From: Bradyrhizobium stylosanthis
GTDB taxonomy: Bacteria; Pseudomonadota; Alphaproteobacteria; Rhizobiales; Xanthobacteraceae
Reading direction: 5' to 3'
Length of the DNA: 64,000 nt
NCBI RefSeq assembly: GCF_001641335.1
Contig: NZ_LVEM01000001.1
Location: 1,338,580-1,402,579, forward strand
The notes under the pieces were generated by a model. It ran no database searches. It saw only the letters and a list, made by a program, of their open reading frames with translations, and was not told where the DNA came from. This document shows positions 18,468 through 27,900 of this stretch, in pieces; the stretch's first letter is position 1, and the number at the start of each line of letters is the position of its first letter. The position numbers and the translations under genes were made by a program.

Positions 18468-18506
18468 ACGAGGCCCGGATTGGAGGTGAACCCAACCGGG
18501 CCTCGT
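18468..18506. repeat. long hairpin in the 18398-18725 gap
   Basis: ACGAGGCCCGG (18468-18478) pairs with CCGGGCCTCGT (18496-18506). Inside it TTGG (18480-18483) pairs with CCAA (18492-18495), giving about 15 bp with a single bulged A and an 8-nt loop. No T-run follows. The rest of the 328-bp gap, apart from the terminator at 18425, shows no convincing gene. Role unknown: structured RNA, second terminator or palindromic element. Confidence 0.6.
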
Positions 18507-18725
18507 CACCAGCGACGCCCTGGGAGATGTCGCCGGTATCGCGGGTTGTTGAGGACGACAGGCTAAAGCACCAGGCTGACGCGCGCCTGACAAATCGCCG
18601 GATCAGGAAGTGTCGTCTGATCGTTCCGCGTCGCGCGGGACGCGCTTTCGATCAATGGGGGGCCGTGCCAAAAGCTGGATGCGTCCGATCGCCATTGTCA
18701 TGGTCGGGCATCCCCGAGAGGAAGC

Positions 18726-19469
18726 ATGGTGGACACATTCTGCAGTGACGACGCGCTCGCTTATGAACGCAGCCGGACGCATTTCGCACCGGGGCAGGGC
18801 ATGATGCTTGACGATGCCTACCGGTTGGCGCATCTGCCGCTGGTCGCTCCGCATGATCCTCGCGTGATCGCAGCGAAGGATGGCACCCCCTACGACAAGG
18901 GCCGTCATCCAACGGCCTACTCGGTGGTGTTGCCGGTTTCGGCCGATGCACTCGAAGCATCGCCGGCCTATCGGGCGCTCGATGCGGAGATGCGGGCGGC
19001 TCCCTTTGCGCGCAAGGTGGCGTGGCACGTAATGGGCAGGCGGCGGCAGCGCCTGCATGCAACCATCTGCGGTGGCCTCGGCTCCGAATTGCCAGCGATC
19101 GAAGCTTCCCGTCGCTCGGCCCTGGCCGGGCTTGGACCCATCAGGGCCGAAATCCGCGGGCCGTTCTCGGGGAATGTGAACCGGGGACGGCTCTACCTGC
19201 GGGTCTACCCGGCGCTCCGCGACGGCGCCAACCTGCTCCATACGGTGCAGCGCGCGCTCGGCCGTCCGACAACGGATCTCTATGTCGTCGGACTTTGGAA
19301 TTTGATGGACGACCTCGATGCCGGCGAGGCGGCAATCCTGGCGTCGATGATCGAGCGCTGGTGGTCACGCACGTTGCTGCAGGTCGAGGTCGGCGAGCTT
19401 TGGCTGCTCGGTGCGCGCGACGACCTCGTGCTGGATGGGGAAATCAGCGACCGTCTGCTGCTGCGCTGA
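18726..19469 (+). CDS. hypothetical protein
   Basis: 247 residues starting at an ATG behind AGAGGAAGC. I do not recognise the family. The N-terminal third contains HLPLVAPHDPRVIAAKDGTPYDKGRHPTAYSV, the centre WHVMGRRRQRLHATICGGL, and the C-terminal third LYVVGLWNLMDDLDAGEAA and VGELWLLGARDDLVL. The HAT motif vaguely recalls one half of a 2H phosphoesterase, but the second H-x-T/S motif is not evident. There is no signal peptide or membrane segment. It stands alone between terminator-like structures and a convergent membrane-protein gene. Confidence 0.75.
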   Translation: MVDTFCSDDALAYERSRTHFAPGQGMMLDDAYRLAHLPLVAPHDPRVIAAKDGTPYDKGRHPTAYSVVLPVSADALEASPAYRALDAEMRAAPFARKVAWHVMGRRRQRLHATICGGLGSELPAIEASRRSALAGLGPIRAEIRGPFSGNVNRGRLYLRVYPALRDGANLLHTVQRALGRPTTDLYVVGLWNLMDDLDAGEAAILASMIERWWSRTLLQVEVGELWLLGARDDLVLDGEISDRLLLR

Positions 19470-19541
19470 CGTGTCGTGACCTCGGATTTCGCTGTAGATT
19501 TCGCTGGAGCCTACTGATCTCCAACAGCCGCCATCTTGCTA

Positions 19542-19877
19542 CTATTGCCAGAGCCGGCGAGTGATGTTGAACAAACCGGCGAGCGGCACGCCGACCAAAA
19601 CGCCCGCAAGGCCGTACGCAATCCCGAACAGCGCTGCCGTCCATGGCCCCGAGCTTGTAGCGAAGCCGTATGCCGCAGCCAGCGCGCCAAGTGCCCCCGC
19701 AATCGCGAACATGTTCCGGTCGTTGCGCGCCTCTACGTTATGGATCGGCGTCCGCTTGCGACTAAGGACCGGAGGACCAAAAGGGTGTCGCGACCCGCAA
19801 CTCGGGCACGCAGCGGCGTTCCCAGAGACTGAATGCCCACAGTCGTAGCAATCGATAAGTTTTTGAACGCGGCCCAT
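19542..19877 (-). CDS. zinc-ribbon membrane protein
   Basis: 111 residues from the internal Met (MGRVQKLI); a start 8 codons earlier is possible. The N-terminus has a zinc-ribbon CYDCGHSVSGNAAACPSCGSRHPFG (two CxxC pairs). Two hydrophobic segments follow (about 60-80 and 86-105), ending NITRRLW. Such zinc-ribbon plus two-helix proteins are common and mostly uncharacterised. It lies 110 bp downstream of tRNA-Ser on the same strand. Confidence 0.7.
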   Translation of the reverse strand: MGRVQKLIDCYDCGHSVSGNAAACPSCGSRHPFGPPVLSRKRTPIHNVEARNDRNMFAIAGALGALAAAYGFATSSGPWTAALFGIAYGLAGVLVGVPLAGLFNITRRLWQ

Positions 19878-20010
19878 CTCGGGCACCCTAGGCGGCGACA
19901 CACACGTTGTCGATTCCCCGTGCTTTGTCCGCGGTGCCCTTTGATCCCCAATAGGCTGCCGGTTCGCACCCGGAACGTTGGGCGGACCAGAACGTCTTTC
20001 GACTAGCAGA

Positions 20011-20100
20011 TGGCGGAAGGGGTGGGATTCGAACCCACGGTGCCCTTGCAGGCACGCCGGTTTTCAAGACCGGTGCCTTAAACCACTCGGCCACCCTTCC
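20011..20100 (-). tRNA. tRNA-Ser (UGA anticodon)
   Basis: Read on the reverse strand, the 5' arm GGAAGGG pairs with CCCTTCC, followed by discriminator G and an encoded CCA. The anticodon stem CCGGT/ACCGG encloses loop CTTGAAA, giving anticodon TGA. A long variable arm (CGTGCCTGCAAGGGCACC) and the T-arm GTGGG-TTCGAAT-CCCAC fit serine tRNA; total 90 nt. Confidence 0.97.
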
Positions 20101-20168
20101 TGACGGAGAGGCTGTCGCTTAGCCCAGCCGACCGCCCAAGGCAACGCGAACTAGCCGGCGAACCGGCA

Positions 20169-20184
20169 TTGCGGCATGCCGCAA
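20169..20184. repeat. 16-bp perfect palindrome
   Basis: TTGCGGCATGCCGCAA reads the same on both strands. It lies in the 270-bp gap upstream of both the tRNA-Ser gene (reverse) and the small protein at 20371 (forward), where an operator could sit. No known operator consensus was recognised. Confidence 0.45.
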
Positions 20185-20370
20185 GCAAGCCGCACCGCGA
20201 TCATCGATCAGAATAACAGTCGGATCGGCGTCAGCACGCCGACATCAATATGCCTGACCAGGCCATCGCGCATGGCGCTAATTAACTGATATTGTGGGGT
20301 TTTATCCGGCTTCTACCGCGGTTTCGCGTCGATCGATGGAACCCTTTTAGGTCATCTGCGTTGTCTCGGC

Positions 20371-20562
20371 ATGACTGAAGACCTTTCTTTTCGACGCAAA
20401 CCCTTGACCCCCGAACAGCGCCAGGCGCGCGATGCGGCACGCCGCGTCGAGGCCGAAAAGGCCATGCGCGATCATGAAGAGGCGCAGAAGGCGTTTTACG
20501 CCAACAAGGAACGGTTGAAGGCCGAGCGCCTCGCGCGCGAAGCCGCGGCAGCCAAGGGCTGA
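20371..20562 (+). CDS. small charged helical protein
   Basis: 63 residues, about half charged, predicted as one long helix: PLTPEQRQARDAARRVEAEKAM and a Lys/Glu/Ala-rich C-terminus. No Cys, no membrane segment. The codon pattern (G/C third positions) fits a real gene. Function unknown. Confidence 0.65.
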   Translation: MTEDLSFRRKPLTPEQRQARDAARRVEAEKAMRDHEEAQKAFYANKERLKAERLAREAAAAKG

Positions 20563-20620
20563 CCCGCCACTCGTTCCCCCGAGACCAATCCGAGATCAAC
20601 CTTGCCGGTCGATGCCGTGC

Positions 20621-20851
20621 CTAGTGCCGGTGTCGGCCGGGAATGCGTGTTGGAATCAAGGCCAGCTTGAGGGCCTGCACCGCGCTCGCGAAGCCGCCGC
20701 GGGGCGATTGCGCCTCGATTGCTTCGGCCGCGATGCGGCAATCGTCGGCGACCTTGAGCAGCCCGGATCGTGTCAGGTCCATGTTGGAGAGGGCAGCCTG
20801 CTCCAGGCAGAGGCGTTCAAGTCGTCGAAACTCGCGCAGCTCTCTGTTCAT
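20621..20851 (-). CDS. small hypothetical protein
   Basis: 76 residues beginning MNRELREFRRLERLCLEQAAL, amphipathic helical in the first 50 residues, then PRGGFASAVQ. It resembles the short helical proteins frequent in Bradyrhizobium genomes, but I know no function. The ribosome-binding site is weak. Moderate confidence that it is translated. Confidence 0.55.
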   Translation of the reverse strand: MNRELREFRRLERLCLEQAALSNMDLTRSGLLKVADDCRIAAEAIEAQSPRGGFASAVQALKLALIPTRIPGRHRH

Positions 20852-21095
20852 GTGTCAGCTCTTGATGTGTCCCCCGGAGCCATGCGGCGCTGAGTCTGCT
20901 TAACAAACAGTAAACATCGAGATGTTGGCCGGTCTGGCTGGCGCGGGGCTGGTGCTGGCTGCGGTCGGCCAGATGCAGGCTTGACGGACTTTGCCTTCCG
21001 GGACGAAGCTTCAAATGATCCTCAACTGACACGAAATACGGAGACGTTCGCTCCCAGCCAGTCCATCCCATCCGCGAAACGCAATGGAGCTGACC

Positions 21096-21413
21096 ATGAC
21101 CACGTTCGACAAGCGCGAGCAGGGCTTCGAGGCCAAATTCGCCCACGACGAGGAGCTCATGTTCAAGGCCGCGGCCCGGTCCAACAAGCTGCTCGGGCTG
21201 TGGGCGGCCGGCCAGCTGGGTCTCACCGGGGATGAAGCGGCCAGTTATGCGACGATGCTGGTGACCGACAATGTCGCGAATCAGACGATGGATGAAGTCC
21301 TGGACAAGGTGTCTGGCGATCTCGCCGGCAAGGGCGTCGCGCGCGAGCAGGTCGCGGCCAAGCTCCAAGAATGTCTGCACGCGGCGTTGCAGCAGTTGGA
21401 AGCAAAGGAGTGA
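21096..21413 (+). CDS. F1-ATPase inhibitor subunit zeta (DUF1476)
   Basis: 105 residues from the ATG behind GGAGCTGACC; an ATG four codons upstream is less well placed. The N-terminus TTFDKREQGFEAKFAHDEEL and the LLGLWAAGQLGL block are diagnostic of DUF1476, the alphaproteobacterial zeta subunit that binds F1-ATPase and inhibits ATP hydrolysis. The rest forms a helical bundle. It is monocistronic here, away from the ATP synthase genes, as is usual. Confidence 0.93.
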   Translation: MTTFDKREQGFEAKFAHDEELMFKAAARSNKLLGLWAAGQLGLTGDEAASYATMLVTDNVANQTMDEVLDKVSGDLAGKGVAREQVAAKLQECLHAALQQLEAKE

Positions 21414-21430
21414 GCGCCGCAGCGTGGTGC

Positions 21431-21901
21431 TCACAGCTCCATATGTATGATCTCGATGGGCTCGCCACCGAGACCGTGAGAGAACTGTCCTCGACCTGTG
21501 CGTCTGAAACCGTAACGTCGGTAGAAGGGTTCGGCGTTGATGGTGGCTTCAAGGCGGATCGGCCCGCTATGGCCGAGCCGCGCCTGGGCCACGCCGATGT
21601 CGAGCAGCCGTTTTCCGACGCCGAAGCCGGCCGCCCCAGGCAGTACGAATAATCGGGTGACTTCGCCGGGCTCGGCATCGACGAAGCCGATGACGACGTC
21701 GTTGCGAAGGCAGACAGTCATTCGCCCCCTGACGATGAGTTCTTCGTAGAACAGGGGCGTCCGTTCGCCCATCCAGTTCTCGATCTGGGCCGGTGAATAG
21801 CATCCCCGCGAAAGACCCGCGATCGAGGCCTTGGTGATGTCAAACACAGTTTCCGCGTCTTCGGGGCACGCCGGTCTGAAGGAGATGTTGTCAGCGGGCA
21901 T
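21431..21901 (-). CDS. GNAT family N-acetyltransferase
   Basis: 156 residues from the Met behind CCGGAG. GNAT features: FRPACPEDAETVFDI at the start, VTRLFVLPGAAGFGVGKRLLDIGVAQAR containing the acetyl-CoA pyrophosphate-binding motif A, and AEPFYRRYGFRRTGRG as motif B. Substrate unknown. It converges with the zeta subunit gene (18 bp apart). Confidence 0.88.
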   Translation of the reverse strand: MPADNISFRPACPEDAETVFDITKASIAGLSRGCYSPAQIENWMGERTPLFYEELIVRGRMTVCLRNDVVIGFVDAEPGEVTRLFVLPGAAGFGVGKRLLDIGVAQARLGHSGPIRLEATINAEPFYRRYGFRRTGRGQFSHGLGGEPIEIIHMEL

Positions 21902-21935
21902 GCGGACTCCGGATCGAGATCGCAAATCGAACGCC

Positions 21936-22514
21936 TCACTCGGCGTGTCTGCGCATTCCGGAGTCGCTGAGCTTGTCGACATAGGCAATTCCGAGCGCGG
22001 AGACGATGAAGGTGATGTGGATCAGCACCTGCCACATCACGCCGGTCTCGGTGAAGCCGGCGCGGTTCGAGCCGAGATTGCCGGCCTCGATGAAGGTGCG
22101 CAGCAGCGCGATCGAGGAGATGCCGATGATGGCCATGGCGAGCTTGATCTTCAGGACGCTCGCATTGACGTGGCCGAGCCATTCCGGCTCGTCCGGATGG
22201 CCCTGGAGGTCGAGCCGCGAGACGAAGGTCTCGTAGCCGCCGACGATGACCATCACGAGCAGGTTCGAGATCATCACGACGTCGATCAGCGCAAGCACGC
22301 TCATCATGATCTGCTGCTCGGTGAGATCGATCGCGTGCCAGGAGAGGTGCCAGAGCTCCTTGAGAAACAGCACGATGTAGACGCATTGCGCCACGATCAG
22401 TCCGAGATAGAGCGGCAATTGCAGCCATCGCGAGCCGAAGATGATCATCGGCAGCACGCCGAGGCGCGGCGAGGGCGAACGGGATCCGGTCCTTGGCTCA
22501 GGCTCAACCGACAT
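21936..22514 (-). CDS. UPF0114 family inner membrane protein
   Basis: 192 residues with three or four membrane segments (about 30-50, 70-90, 125-145 and 160-180). The motif FLKELWHL, ALIDVVMISNLLVMVIVGGYETFVSR and the C-terminal HITFIVSALGIAYVDKL are characteristic of the UPF0114/YqhA family. No biochemical role is established. The GNAT gene follows on the same strand. Confidence 0.88.
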   Translation of the reverse strand: MSVEPEPRTGSRSPSPRLGVLPMIIFGSRWLQLPLYLGLIVAQCVYIVLFLKELWHLSWHAIDLTEQQIMMSVLALIDVVMISNLLVMVIVGGYETFVSRLDLQGHPDEPEWLGHVNASVLKIKLAMAIIGISSIALLRTFIEAGNLGSNRAGFTETGVMWQVLIHITFIVSALGIAYVDKLSDSGMRRHAE

Positions 22515-22706
22515 TCAGGCAGCATCCTTGCGAGCGGAGACGATCTCGCTCTCATGTACCCCGGCAAGATGGCCGGTGGAAGACGCGAGGCGCGCCTGGC
22601 TGGTTCGGATGGCCGCCTCTCTTGGCGGTTGTCCGGGGATCGTGCAGTTTCGTGCTAGCGTGGGATGCGGCCGTCGCGTGACGGGCCCGGATGGGGAGGC
22701 GAGAGG

Positions 22707-22994
22707 TTGCAGAGTTGCTTCGGCAGAAGGCCCGGCGGTTTGGCGCTGGTTGCGGTGGTGATGCTTGGTGCCGGCATCGGCGAGGCATTGGCTACGCCGC
22801 TGACGCCGTTTCGCTACGAAGCGCAGGCGCAGCGGCATTGTCCGCATGATCAGGTGGTCTGGCTGGATTTCAGGAAGGGCATCTACTACGCGAAAGGCCA
22901 GAAGCGTTATGGCCAGGGCTTCGACGGTAGCTTCGTCTGCCGCAGCGAAGCCCGTGAGAGCTTGTATCGCCGGTCGCTGCTCGGACTGCGCTGA
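22707..22994 (+). CDS. small secreted hypothetical protein
   Basis: About 95 residues if it starts at the TTG behind GGGGAGGCGAGAGG; an ATG 14 codons earlier is the alternative. A signal peptide (GGLALVAVVMLGAGIGEALA) is followed by a mature part with RHCPHDQVVWLDFRKGIYYAKGQKRYGQGFDGSFVCRSEA, in which two Cys could form a disulphide. The family looks conserved in rhizobia but its function is unknown to me. Confidence 0.65.
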   Translation: MQSCFGRRPGGLALVAVVMLGAGIGEALATPLTPFRYEAQAQRHCPHDQVVWLDFRKGIYYAKGQKRYGQGFDGSFVCRSEARESLYRRSLLGLR

Positions 22995-23022
22995 GTGCGT
23001 GACCGGCGCTCCGGGACTCCGG

Positions 23023-23151
23023 TTATTTCTGGCCCGGGAGCTTCACCGGCACGTGCGGGGAGGTGCTGATGATGCGGGGGCTTCCGTCGGGATAGGTGCG
23101 ATCGCCGCGGATCAGGGATTCCAGAACCAGGAAAAATTTCTCGGCAAGCAT
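23023..23151 (-). CDS. 42-residue conserved-looking peptide
   Basis: The reverse strand encodes MLAEKFFLVLESLIRGD, then TYPDGSPRIISTSPHVPVKL and PGQK, with GAAGGTGA eight bases before the ATG. The central TYPDGSPR segment and the lysine-capped end give it the look of a conserved small protein rather than a chance frame. I recall similar short proteins from Bradyrhizobium, but no function is known. Soluble or peripheral, possibly helical at the N-terminus. Confidence 0.6.
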   Translation of the reverse strand: MLAEKFFLVLESLIRGDRTYPDGSPRIISTSPHVPVKLPGQK

Positions 23152-23306
23152 TTGCGTCACCTTCGTTGGTGAGGGCCTCTTGAAATGGGTCGAGGCGTCG
23201 AATGCAGAAATTCAATCAACTAAAGGAGAGCAGGGCAATCCAAAACGGATGGCATGCTGCATCGCGGTGTAGTTGTCGTTAGAAATGAGGAAACTCGTGG
23301 TCGTGC

Positions 23307-23408
23307 TCAGGCGAAGGCCAATGCCATGAGGCTCGAGCACAACAGCACCAGACCGCTCGCGGTCAATGCCAGGAAGCCATCGGATACGAGGTCATGGTTG
23401 CTGCGCAT
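23307..23408 (-). CDS. 33-residue single-span membrane peptide
   Basis: Encodes MRSNHDLVSDGFLALTASGL followed by VLLCSSLMALAFA: a short polar N-terminus and one hydrophobic helix. AGGTGTCCC stands directly before the ATG. It is one of three tiny reverse-strand genes in this 0.6-kb stretch. Function unknown; translation inferred. Confidence 0.5.
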   Translation of the reverse strand: MRSNHDLVSDGFLALTASGLVLLCSSLMALAFA

Positions 23409-23523
23409 GGGACACCTATTGGGACACCTGCCGCTCTCGTCTTCGATGCTCGGTCGGATTGATTAAAACTGTCCGAACGTGCCGTCTTGAAAGAGGTGAT
23501 GCTTGCCGCCCGCGCGAATACCC

Positions 23524-23613
23524 TCAGGCCCTCGTGCGGTAACCTTCAAACGCATGGGCCAGGAAGATCCCCGCGCTTACCAGACCCATCAGTGCCGAAA
23601 CCGTCTCGATCAT
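23524..23613 (-). CDS. 29-residue membrane peptide
   Basis: Encodes MIETVSALMGLVSAGIFLAH then AFEGYRTRA. One hydrophobic helix with a basic C-terminus is the pattern of a small inner-membrane peptide. The frame is closed by TGA and is preceded by a short purine-poor leader (TTAACG), so the ribosome-binding site is weak. I recall near-identical short proteins in Bradyrhizobium genomes; the role is unknown. Confidence 0.55.
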   Translation of the reverse strand: MIETVSALMGLVSAGIFLAHAFEGYRTRA

Positions 23614-23969
23614 CGTTAAATTCCAAATCCCGCCCTTGCATCCGAGAGAACGCGGGCGGCCTTGCACAGTCAAAAGAATTCCAGTGAGCGGCGCGACAAT
23701 GGGGGTGGAGTGAGGATTTGGCGCAACAGAATGTCCAGGAGTGGCACAAAGCAGGCGCCTTCACGCCGTAGATCGACGGGGGAAAACGAACGCGGCGTTT
23801 ACCATCCCGGCGCGATGGCTGTGGGCTCCCCATTTCCGCCGTGTTCGGGTTGCGTTATCCTTACTGCATCTGACGCGGTGGTGGGCCGCCTCGGATTGGA
23901 TGACCGGACGGCGCTCCCCGTAGCTAAAGCGGGTTAGGTACGCCTCCGGCGAAGTGGTATTTGGGGCAC
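23614..23969. other. intergenic region upstream of rlpA
   Basis: About 350 bp. No credible coding sequence was found on either strand. The right part must carry the rlpA promoter and the left part that of the 29-residue peptide. No terminator-like hairpin was seen. Confidence 0.5.
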
Positions 23970-24905
23970 ATGGGGATCCGACGGTCAGATTCGGTTTTGC
24001 GGGCCGCGCGCGGTGTCGCGGTGGTCGCAAGCTGCCTCGCGCTCGCCAATTGCGCCTCCTCGAACAAATTCGCCAGCCGGGTCGATCCGAAATACGGCGT
24101 GTCGTCGAGCCCCCGGGTCGTCGCCTTTGGCGAGCCGGTCCCGAAGGGCGGCGGCACCTACCGCGTCGGCAAGCCCTATGTGGTGGCGGGCAAGACCTAC
24201 GTGCCGGAAGAGGACGTCAACTACCGCGCCGAGGGCATGGCCTCCTGGTACGGCGATGATTTCCACGGCCGCCTGACCGCCAACGGTGAAGTGTTCGACA
24301 TGGGTTCGCTGACCGCGGCGCATCCGACCCTCCCGATGCCGTCCTATGCGCGGGTCACCAACGTCTCGAACGGCAAGTCGCTGATCGTCCGCGTCAACGA
24401 TCGCGGGCCTTATCACGGCAACCGGCTCATCGACGTCTCGAACAAAGCCGCCGAACTCCTTGAATTCAAAGGCAATGGCGTCGCCAAGGTGCGCGTCGAA
24501 TATGTCGGCCGGGCGCCGCTCGAAGGATCCGACGACCGTCAGCTGATGGCGACGCTCCGCACCGGGATCCCGGCGCCGTCGCCCTCGATGGTCCGGGTCG
24601 CCTCGGCCAGGCCCTTCGTGCCGGAGCTGCCGTCATCGAATCGTGGCGCCATCCGCGGCGAGGTTCCGATGCCGGAAGGGCGGCCCTACAATCTCGGCAA
24701 TACGTCCGCCGACATGGCCTCGCTCAATGCGACCTCGGAGATGTCGGCCTCGAGCCGCAGCCGGGGCCGGGCTCTCCAGAACGCCAGGCAGGTGTCCTAT
24801 GACGACGAGGGGCGCTACGCGACCGAGAGCGCTCCGTCCGCCGCCTACACTTCGGACGGCGCCGCCGAGGCCCGCAGCATCCTGAGCGGACGCGGCCTCT
24901 ACTGA
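23970..24905 (+). CDS. rlpA: septal ring lytic transglycosylase RlpA-like lipoprotein
   Basis: 311 residues from the second Met (MGIRRSD); a start three codons earlier is possible. A lipoprotein signal with lipobox LALANC is visible. The double-psi beta-barrel domain (about residues 85-180) has GMASWYGDDFHGRLTANGE and VRVNDRGPYHGNRLIDVS, the catalytic signature of RlpA. RlpA cleaves peptidoglycan strands lacking stem peptides at the division site. The C-terminal 120 residues are low-complexity Ser/Ala/Arg and contain no recognisable SPOR domain, unlike many RlpA proteins. Confidence 0.9.
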   Translation: MGIRRSDSVLRAARGVAVVASCLALANCASSNKFASRVDPKYGVSSSPRVVAFGEPVPKGGGTYRVGKPYVVAGKTYVPEEDVNYRAEGMASWYGDDFHGRLTANGEVFDMGSLTAAHPTLPMPSYARVTNVSNGKSLIVRVNDRGPYHGNRLIDVSNKAAELLEFKGNGVAKVRVEYVGRAPLEGSDDRQLMATLRTGIPAPSPSMVRVASARPFVPELPSSNRGAIRGEVPMPEGRPYNLGNTSADMASLNATSEMSASSRSRGRALQNARQVSYDDEGRYATESAPSAAYTSDGAAEARSILSGRGLY

Positions 24906-24952
24906 GCCTCGCAAGTCAATCAGCGACGAAGCCCGTCGCTGAGATCCGGTGA

Positions 24953-27900
24953 TCAGAACGGGATGCGCGCGCGTCCCGCAAACGTCCAGATCTGCGTGTT
25001 GCCGCCGATGCCGCCGAGTTCGGCGCCGAAGCCGACGGTGGCCCCGCCCGCCAGCCTTGCACCGATGCCGCCGGTGACGCGCGCCGACCAGCCTTGCAGC
25101 AGCGGCGTCGATGCCAGCGGAATGCCTCCCGCAGCAACGATCGCGGCCGCGTCGTCCTGGGTGAAGTAGTAATCGGCGTAGACGCCGGCATAGGGCAGCA
25201 GCAGCACGCTATCGAGCCACGGTACGGGATAGGACACTCTGTTGCCTGCCGAGGCGCGGCCGCTGGAGAAGGTGCGGGCGGCCTGCGAGGTGCCGAGCGA
25301 ATCGACATAGGCGTTTTCACGTTCCCACAGCGCGTAGACCTTGGCCGACGGCTCGATGTTGAAATTGGCCCAGCTGTAGCTGCCGGTGAAACCGGTCGCG
25401 AACATCCAGCGATTGCCGTTGAAATTGCCCTGGGCGGTGCCGGCGGTGCCGTCATAGCCGATACCGGAATAGGTCACCGCCGCGTCGTAGCGCAGCGTCG
25501 GGATGATCTTCCAGCCGACATAGGCGCCGACGGTCCAGCCGTCGCCCTTGAGCTTTCCGCTGATGTCGGTCTGGGTGTAGCTGAAATTCTCGTAGCCGCC
25601 GACGACGCCGACCAGCAGGTCTGGCCTGGCACGGTAGGTCAGGCCCGACAGCAAATTGATCTGCTGGCCATAGAGCGTGGCCTGCGTTGCGCCCTGACCG
25701 ATATTGCCGGACGAGCCCCAGCGGTCGATGCCGGTGCCGCGCACGTCGATCCAGAACAGCCAGTCCTTCTGCTCCTTGAACCGCGCACGCGGTGCCTTGG
25801 TCGGCGCCGCGCGGTCGATCGCGGCGAAGGCATCGTCGATCCGCGAAGCCCCGCCGGCACGGCCGGCCCTGCCGGAGCGTCCGTCGCCGGCATAGGCATT
25901 GGAGCCCTGCTGATCGATGGAACGGCCGGCCGGAGGCTCGTCGTCGCCATCGGGCGCTGCGGCGAAGTTGACCCGCATCCCGCCGCCGCCCGGCGTGATG
26001 TATTGTCCGCCATTGCTGAAGCCTTCGGAGATGGCGGTGTCGATGGCGCCGGAGATCGCCTGTCCCGAGCTTTGTGCGACGACCTTGGTGACGTTGAGCT
26101 GGAGCGCGCGCAGCCTGGCGCTATCGGCGGGAATATCCACCGACTGGGTCAGGGCAGACGAGGTCGAGCGGTCGAACGCCGGCGATCCGCCGTAGGTCGC
26201 GGTGATCGTGTGATTGCCGACGGCGAGCGCGGTTGTCGCGAAAGTCGCAGTGCCCGCCGCCAGTGCCGACGTTCCGATCGGCGTTCCGCCGTCGTTGAAA
26301 GTGACCGTTCCGGTCGGCGTTCCGCCCGGGCTTTGCACCTTGGCCGTGAAGGTGACGGACTGGCCGTAGCTGCTCGGATTCTGCGACGACGTCACCTCGG
26401 TCGTCGTCGTCGAGGACAGATAGGTGAACCGGTCTGCGGCCGAGGTGGGCGATGTGCCGCCGACCGTGGTCACCGTGACGTCGACCGTGCCGGAGCCGGC
26501 CGGTGAGGTCGCCGTGATCGACGTCGCCGAGTTCACCGTGAAGCTCGCCGTATTGGCGCCGAACTTCACAGCGGTGGCGCCGGTAAAGCCGGACCCGGTG
26601 ATCGTGATGGACGTGCCGCCGACTGCCGGGCCGGATGTCGGTGAGATCGAGGTGACGGCGGGCGCCGGCGAGTAGCTGAACTGATCTGATGCTGACGTCG
26701 GGGAGGTCCCTCCGGGCGTCGTCACGGTGACATCGACAGTGCCGGCGCCGGCGCCGGGCGGCGAGGTCGCCGTGATCGAGGTCGCCGAATTGACGGTGAA
26801 GCCGGTGGCCGTGACGGTGCCGAACTTCACGGCGGTCGCGCCTGAGAACGCGGTGCCGGTGATGGTGACCGACGTGCCGCCCGTGGTCGGGCCTGCATTC
26901 GGCGACACCGACGTCACTGTCGGCGTTGCGGCGTAGGTGAACTGATCCGCGGCAGAGGTGGCCGACGTTCCGCCCGGCGTCGTGACTTTGACATCGACGG
27001 TGCCGGTCCCTGCGGGAGAGGTTACGGTGATCGTCGTCGCGTTGACGACCGAGAAGCCACCTGCCGTTGTCCCTCCAAAGTTGACGGCCGTGGCGCCGGT
27101 GAAATTGGTGCCGGTGATCGTCACCGACGTGCCGCCGGCCAGTGGACCACCGTTCGGTGAAATCGACGTCACCGTCGGCACGCCGAAATAGGTGAACTGG
27201 TCCGCCGCCGAGGCGGCCGATGTACCGCCCGTGGTCGTCACCCTGACGTCTACGACGCCGGTCCCGGGCGGCGAGGGCACGGTGATCTGGGTGGCGGAAT
27301 TGACGATGAAGCCTGTCGCAGCCACCGCGCCGAAGGTCACTGCGGTTGCTCCGGTGAAATTGGTGCCGGTGATGACCACTGACGTGCCACCGGCCTGCGG
27401 GCCGAGAGTCGGCGAGATCGAGGTGACCGTCGGCGTCGCTACATAGGTGAACTGGTCAGCAGCAGACGTCGCCGAGGTGCCCCCGGCTGTTGTCACCCTG
27501 ATGTCGACAGTGCTGGCGCCGGACGGTGATGTCGCCGTGATCTGGGTAGCGGAATCGACATTGAAGCCCGTTGCAGCTACGCCGCCAAAGGTCACAGCCG
27601 TCGTGCCCGAGAAGTTGGTGCCGGTGATCGTCACCGTGGTGCCGCCTGTACCCGGACCTGCGGTCGGGGAAATCGACGTCACGGTGGGGGCTGCGACATA
27701 GGAGAATTGGTCCGCAGCCGAGATTGCCGACGTCCCGCCGGGCGTCGTGACGGTGATGTCGACGATACCGGTGCCGGCCGGCGCGGTCGCGGTGATCTGG
27801 GTCGACGTATTGACGGCGAATCCGGTCGCCGCCGTGCCGCCGAATGTCACCGCGGTCGCACCCGACAGGTTTGTGCCGGTGATGACGACACTTGTGCCGC

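Noticed and set aside
19888..20094. 68-codon reverse frame
   Set aside because: It lies mostly within the tRNA-Ser gene.
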